A DNA stretch of 59,470 bases, taken from positions 1 through 59,470 of the forward strand of contig JAEEKX010000018.1 of assembly GCA_016288655.1 (NCBI GenBank), written 5' to 3'. Source of the stretch: Bacteroidales bacterium (GTDB lineage Bacteria; Bacteroidota; Bacteroidia; Bacteroidales; WCHB1-69). Positions 58,101 through 59,470 of the stretch are shown in pieces (the first letter of the stretch is position 1; every line of letters begins with the position of its first letter). The notes beneath the pieces were generated by a model. The model was not told where the DNA came from. It saw only the letters and a program-made list of their open reading frames with translations, and did no database searches. The position numbers and the translations under genes are program-made.

Positions 58101-59470
58101 AGGGTGTGGTGACCACCAGCAACGACACCGTGGGTGTCTATCGCGACAGCATCGAGTCGGCCAAGTGCATACCGGCAGATTTTGCCACCACCAAGGGTAT
58201 CGGCAATTACACGGTCGTGTATGATTTGAAGCAGACGATCACCCAGGCCGCACTCACCATTACCCTGGACACTACCAAGACCTATGACGGGCTGGTCTTC
58301 ACCAGCACATACGCAGCCACGGGCGCCGGCTACACGGTCGCGGGCCTGCAGAATGGCGCGACGGTCACCGCGGGCGTGGTGACGAGTGCGGGTGAGGCCG
58401 TGGGCATCTATCGCGACAGCGTCACCCCTGCGGCAAACATCACCACCGACTTCGCCACTTCCGACGGCATTGCCAACTATGCTGTTGTTTATGATTTCAG
58501 TCAGGAGATTACGAAGCGCAATTTGACCATCACCCTTGACGTGACGAAGGAGTACGACGGTACTGCATTTGTGAGTGCATACGACGGCGCAGGATTTGTC
58601 TATGATGGCTTGCAGAACGGCGCGACGGTCACCGCGGGCGTGGTCACCAGTAGTTCCGCCAATGTGGGCGTGTATCGTGACAGCATTTCCTCCACGGAGA
58701 GCGTGCCGGCAGATTTCGCCACCACCGACGGCATCGGCAACTACAATGTCATTTACGATTTGAAGCAGGAGATCACCCCGAAGGCCTTGACCATCCGATT
58801 GGATACCACCAAGTTTTATGATGGCACCAACTTCGTGAGCGATTACACCGATGCCCACAAGGGCTACACCATCATCGGCTTGGTGGCTACCGACCACGTC
58901 ACCGCAGGTGTGGTGAACAGCGGCAACGCCAATGTTGGCACCTACGCCGCGAACGATGCGTCGTTGGTCTCCAGTCCTTTCGTCATCGACCACGGCATCA
59001 CCAACTACAACGTCACCTACGACTTGAAGCAGGTGATTGCCCCGCGCAATCTGACCATCAAACTCGATACCACCAAGACCTACGACGGCCTGGTCTTCAC
59101 CAGCACATACGCGGTCACGGGCGCGGGCTATACGGTCACGGGCTTGCAGAACGGCGCGACGATCACCGCGGGCGCGGTGACGAGTGCGGGTGAGGGCGTG
59201 GGTGTGTATCGCGACAGCGTCACCCCTGCGGCAAACATCACCACCGACTTCGCCACTTCCGACGGCATTTCCAACTACAACGTCACCTACGACTTGAAGC
59301 AGGAGATCACGAAGCGCGATCTGGCCATCAAGTTGGATACGGCGAAGGTGTACGACGGCACGGCATTCGTGAGCACATACGCGGCCACGGGCGCTGGCTA
59401 CACGGTCACCGGCCTGCAGAACGGCGCGACCATCACCGCGGGCGCGGTAGATCGGCAGCGGGGCGTGTAG
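46145..59470 (+). CDS. Giant secreted GLUG/YDG-repeat protein, 3' end missing
   Basis: At least 4,434 residues are genuine. It starts with a signal peptide (about 1-35, ending GLRAQG). Five related blocks (about 40-2390), each opening with a DL..LR..VNSG-type segment and containing GLUG-like loops (YVGGLVGQ, NVGGIVGN), follow. Then come two SprB-like modules (about 2510-2680), a series of MBG/YDG-type modules (KVYDGT...), and from about 3680 nine tandem YDG repeats of 88-90 residues. GLUG and YDG/MBG repeats are found in large bacterial adhesins; adhesion is therefore an inference. The ATG at 46145 precedes the signal peptide directly; the longer frame adds 22 residues and is rejected. The TAG at 59468-59470 is not a real stop: the last 22 bases look like sequencing adapter. 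A C-terminal T9SS domain is expected beyond the contig. Confidence 0.9.
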   Translation: MRKKLHFSRQQLRFSVLLALIFIGLGMQLGLRAQGTGTEADPFLINSKADLENLRNCVNSGAVFYYNTTTNTFTTSNGTGFVSIPRAGEGKFFKLTADITLNSGDVAAYDGESTVGWETWTPIGSQTVPFNGTFDGDFHLISGLYVNQATDNAGFFGQTSNHATIKQLGIVNSHVAGGSSCGGIVGYALAGNIDKCFYTGAVSGTGSYVGGLVGQISSGTIISTCYTSATVSAGGSQLGGLIGRINNPSPACTIQNVYAASVVTGTLQFTGALVGENLNVSTSFSNAYANKQLVALQYFTPNSIGTQLSTAVMTADDWRPSSGFDLTPGGLYPIIHGFSLDSSMVLFSVVHIILPDGATLSDLSAVDEITLSGTPQGVTWSMEEMVGLAELTSSNTLGITGQSYVILRASRSGTSRVYLLQFDKTPYIGTEANPFTINNLADLSAVRNGVNTGVSFSYKHFTVPALGENTHFLQTADITHTSSNWNSIGWNETTPFKGIYDGGNHAIINWKNSTAASAFFRYTENATIKNLTMRKVGTANYASLIYSMNGGTVDNCHSVGSTTVKGGLIHMTAVGENTCYIRKSTNRNNFTPPSGATDMGGIVSYVGSAMNYMDSCHNYGNLSDGVRMGGLVGCITANANAEIHITHSSNQGNITSTSSSNDARVGGLSGVLNAASTISYSFNKGNVSGYADYVAGIAGAAATVRYCYNLGSVTGGNNSNGSVRHCFVMGISVSAATMCFNAGRITNRSSNSAYAISSNGGTDCFNAGEVITAIGTAVSLSSGNRGYTIGRLSGSSASIGGSFVDKTRTPSYSSRNNAAVKTTSQMTGSQLSLGSNWVYATGRYPRINGLDTLAISKALCLPITLAGTDDVDHVSANFTVASDYGIQWRIDGTSGATISEPSGNVQTVTLPSTRTGGNIILAAYRGDSTYYRITLRMAVAAPTAPLTVDNLTDLQALRDGINSGAAFAYKGTAVPASGEGTTFKMTADITITGGINWVSIGLDENPFKGIFDGDGHNISGLRQYNADHAGLFGYVEGGTIKNLNLVNVNIDKILYGGSVCYVLRSGVIDHCTAAGTLAGGGSEYHGHRQIGGIVGSASHASSIKYCTNYLTITGSTYCSVGGIIGNGNSDTRIDTCINAGDISGAEFIGGICANGGKMYGCINYGNLTGQTLSRGIAGISVQTIDGHGYATNSKPGCVYGCVNSGKIAVPIVSSTCYIAGVASRSDTVDHCYNVGMVEGNNANYASGVAASATTVRYSFNAGPVKGSGTTVCPVWSGTGTRNFYDSQMSIATEDRATPKTTIEMCSDNLRPYLQLDANYVYQDSMYPRIKGIENLSASKAIASPIFLVATDAVTFVDSNFRTGGCADHNVVWTSTGNSLVVSGCADSIANPGMPDMQASINDTLYKVVPLQVRMDAFIIKDRNQLNAFRARINGNSVFYYNAADSTYWASNPSNNYITVPKLGEGATFRLYQDIDYEGATIGTPIGGQNASTAFKGTFDGDNKMISNFVILSRNDGTMGFFGYVDNAYIRNLILDHASGTFSSSHGGVLAGQIYTSTITNITIQNSRLQSSTSYLGGIAGYMQSSNLSYIHLIDNEFSGTSYVGGAVGSVQGNAISYSDALRCTVTASGNYVGGFAGYITQAGVGFTQRYINVDTCHVSGVSNVGGFVGSHVYNHGGTPVSIHVHGGDVTGTGSNVGGVYGSGGGLGGDGVMSNSARVTGKNNVGGIVGNKSHRDMSNCINTGEVTGEDYVGGVVGNESHPSGNYKISYCVNAGKVTGRNYVGGIRAISHHTDNSTTTGCLNLGDVTGETYVGGITGFGQGKMTQSMNVGRITGVAYVGGLVGQQTNYPGFSKTVSSGISCGQVYGDDYVGSIVGDYEPGTVTGCYYDKQMSQAKGLGTTGADAAGVAVGKYTREMIGTALTGISSGFTKTSGLYPMPTSIANSGIAMNVAAARVAAAPVVLADTVTTATVPGIHGYEVAPSVANNVQWAQTAGNIFLHTSSTFVVNNSGMAVLTASLEDGKVAKNVYFVVGISRDLPFIIKDYEQLTNFTNLINSGSRFYYDTQDSTFYANDPGNMSAIAVAVGGEGYFFKLGFDPSFQLETWAGRIGTTASPFLGDFNGGNHMVTYLPKSTTDTSGFFGYNRGIIYDLTVTPNMANDSIHDVVGALVGYNAGRISNCHVVNGKVWGRSNVGGVVGVNAGFITDCHNSAQVTASSNVGGVCGLNENSLSSVFNLGDVSAYATTNTYLGGVVGWNKAILTDCYNVGNITATGTSSKYVGGVVGYNGSDNFARAYNVGQITAPSLADAGAVVGGSTNTVIPSLAFDNQMCTSVTTAFPSSNNNATSSFTADMTGTSLSALLGNEHWVYSDSLYPRLAGMQDLNASILSTSPIFLTGGERVTSVGHDFNVYTAGGTVDWTSTTDALDMSALPLVSRIKCGTPVLTATRGIEHKTIALELEYTGSVIVEDTTCSEPYTWDVDGITYYSSNTVLVNRTVDGCPYTYTLRITIPAPLQLAIDSTAESCYHANDGEITTTVTGGFSPYFYEWRNESDAVVGTGANLDHLVPGRYFLTVMDTVNADHCRLDSAATIDAATQLVMHIDTAHAGCYGSVDGFFTVSFQGGKAPYVLSWSGAASGSRDISDPQPTGYTVDALPDGNYEIRIQDANHCETIVDTLLQEVSTPYVVTAYSEEKMYDGVAVHANQYSLKIGDAPATTYYSNFTVTLANGDQLTAEVEADECLDAGTYRNNVLSCVVMRGSQDVTCLYNLTAVNGNVVIQKRNVVITSADSTAYYDNTQPDRQLNCNRVVVTGDGFTAADAALVTYTYTGGQVGGGSSYNTFTINWNGVNDDNYTVSTVNGLLTLIENGVLVVRAANLNRTYDGTSNVYAPTAEGTTYTVTAYYVRDLGGGVVDTVYGLGPEYHVDVVMNNGATITMKDADTVPNRVTEIHAWKGTTEVTRSFQRNDTIHGVLQVNPREVTLTSASNTWEYDGNAHTDPTVTVTGNFVAADIDAAPTAMGSITDYGTTPNTIAIHPSASYQARNYDITEQVGDLEITKRPLHLTGITTYVDYNGNLQQTTDFTYGNLVNGHTASGVSYLAQGREVGGYDGVFSGTLAVRDSSDNDVTVNYQPDTTIGKLWIRSLVAELNITSTTKSSMYTGSPLTSQKYNVTFSSAPVNSVVDDFHFRLNTGDTLVITPTNGGVSGQLHVGSVRNDYSWTIVPSEHLSNYENVTLDTGLVIVTPRPVTLSSASDTKVYDGTPIENNSVTVGGSLFVEGEGVNAYTYSNPGNWKDVGEYRNEFGYTLTSATQASDYAITLDTGLLRITPAELTVTANDITRFYGEPNEFTYTITGYQGTDNASVITGLASITYDCDGTQYSPIGTYTITPVVTGLSAMNYTFAAAPGTLTIQKRNMVVHARCVSAQYNGQEHNATNTPTTISQYVGLAAGDVATVDLRYARTVAGSTHMAINSIAIAHGPDDVTNNYTVTISDTSYLQVTKLPLRIRVVDTTKVYDGSALTASRYIVDGTDTLAEGDVISPVHFTGSQTEVGSSASNINTGSGEFIIMHGSQDVFNQNQSYQLTVIPGTLTVTPSSDYTLTCPSGAALTKVYDGTALMPTATVSGYVAGNTFSVEYSTDSIHWSATPLGITQVGTQRIHVRSVNTQGNYTDKACDYTLTITPATLRITLATTKEYDGTPMVNDYFMDPTGFDIVGLAAGQIVVRGTVTSPSAAVGTYADNTGANVTAAFTTSDGIGNYNVIYDLEQEITPSSLTISLDTTKVFDGEVFVSNYDHASVHATGLAAGDYLTAGVVTSAAADTNTYRYSGTPATTPTGFETHNGIGNYNVTYDLKQRITQQPLTIALNTNKVYDGSKLVNDYAASADGYTITGLVTGDAITAGAVSTETANVGSYQDSLDTDFDAEITTDFTTTKGIANYKVTYDLHQNITPATLTIQLDTTRIYNGLPFVSDYTSSHDGYTFTGLVAGDNITQGVVTTSNDTVGVYRDSIESAKCIPADFATTKGIGNYTVVYDLKQTITQAALTITLDTTKTYDGLVFTSTYAATGAGYTVAGLQNGATVTAGVVTSAGEAVGIYRDSVTPAANITTDFATSDGIANYAVVYDFSQEITKRNLTITLDVTKEYDGTAFVSAYDGAGFVYDGLQNGATVTAGVVTSSSANVGVYRDSISSTESVPADFATTDGIGNYNVIYDLKQEITPKALTIRLDTTKFYDGTNFVSDYTDAHKGYTIIGLVATDHVTAGVVNSGNANVGTYAANDASLVSSPFVIDHGITNYNVTYDLKQVIAPRNLTIKLDTTKTYDGLVFTSTYAVTGAGYTVTGLQNGATITAGAVTSAGEGVGVYRDSVTPAANITTDFATSDGISNYNVTYDLKQEITKRDLAIKLDTAKVYDGTAFVSTYAATGAGYTVTGLQNGATITAGAVDRQRGV
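46264..53330 (+). repeat. Five GLUG-type higher-order blocks
   Basis: Block starts lie at about 46264, 47441, 48974, 50388 and 52252 (spacings 1177, 1533, 1414, 1864). Each opens with a fixed-size segment (INSKADLENLRNCVNSG, INNLADLSAVRNGVNTG, VDNLTDLQALRDGINSG, IKDRNQLNAFRARINGN, IKDYEQLTNFTNLINSG), runs through a variable number of GLUG loops and closes with YPRI.GL..L..SKA..PI. Unit length differences come from the loop number. Confidence 0.8.
57175..59448 (+). repeat. Tandem YDG repeats, nine units of about 265 bases
   Basis: Units begin with LTI.LDTTK.YDG at about 57181, 57448, 57709, 57985, 58255, 58525, 58789, 59053 and 59323 and end with GI.NYNV.YDLKQ.IT. Units 5 (58255) and 8 (59053) are almost identical in DNA over some 200 bases, including runs of over 40 identical bases, while neighbouring units are clearly diverged. 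The last unit is cut. Confidence 0.85.
59449..59470 (+). other. Probable Illumina adapter read-through at the contig end
   Basis: These 22 bases begin AGATCGG and end GCGTGTAG. From memory they match the reverse complement of the Illumina universal adapter at 18 of 22 positions. They bear no relation to the repeat that should continue here. Confidence 0.7.

Noticed and set aside
57175-59448. Regular 265-base repeats as a CRISPR or satellite array
   Set aside because: The units are one continuous coding frame with protein-level conservation and no spacer-like unique segments.
59468-59470. TAG as the true end of the second giant protein
   Set aside because: It lies inside the adapter-like tail and cuts a repeat unit part-way, with no C-terminal sorting domain.

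Overview
The window looks like a contig from a Bacteroidetes genome, most likely order Bacteroidales, of moderately high GC. The grounds are: type IX secretion sorting domains (types A and B), at least ten promoter boxes of the Bacteroidetes form TAnnTTTG placed in front of genes or operons, A-rich leaders instead of Shine-Dalgarno sites, a DUF5606 gene, a mur/fts cluster in the Bacteroidetes order, and a lysine 5,6-aminomutase gene typical of amino-acid fermenters. I saw no tRNA, rRNA, CRISPR array, complete insertion sequence or phage gene.

Layout. (1) 1-2.8 kb: the 5' two-thirds of kamD (leftward, cut by the window edge), divergent from a CPA2-type cation:proton antiporter that ends at a good intrinsic terminator. 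(2) 3.0-26.5 kb: one giant gene for a 7,689-residue secreted modular protein (Ig/HYR-like and SprB-like repeats, glycine-rich insert, PKD, type B C-terminal sorting domain), followed 17 bases later by a small lipoprotein gene. (3) 26.5-33.0 kb: a tight leftward run: family 2 glycosyltransferase, ECF sigma factor, TIGR01212 radical SAM protein, lipoprotein, DUF5606 protein, polysaccharide-deacetylase-like protein and rlmN, several joined by ATGA overlaps. (4) 33.0-36.1 kb: tgt (rightward) converging with dus and a T9SS type A secreted protein. (5) 36.1-36.7 kb: intergenic DNA with a short direct repeat and a remnant of an HTH-ended gene. (6) 36.75-45.4 kb: a leftward division and cell-wall cluster mraZ-rsmH-ftsL-ftsI-murE-mraY-(MurD-like fragment)-ftsW. 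(7) 45.4-46.1 kb: AT-rich regulatory DNA with decameric repeats and a long leader. (8) 46.1-59.4 kb: a second giant secreted protein (five GLUG blocks, then YDG/MBG-type repeats), cut by the contig end.

How it fits together. The dcw genes make and cross-link meso-DAP peptidoglycan and build the septum. The normal murD slot holds only a degenerate C-terminal domain, and the cluster stops at ftsW with no murG/murC/ftsQAZ. rlmN, tgt, dus and rsmH all modify RNA. The two giant proteins and the type A protein are probable T9SS cargo that would act as adhesins or surface fibres.

Main points to check: the stand-alone degenerate MurD C-terminal domain, the decamer (TGG-N7) array between mraZ and the second giant gene, the ~610-residue higher-order repeat in the first giant, the missing zinc cysteines of Tgt, and the last 22 bases of the window, which look like mis-called Illumina adapter and make the apparent stop codon of the second giant an artefact.
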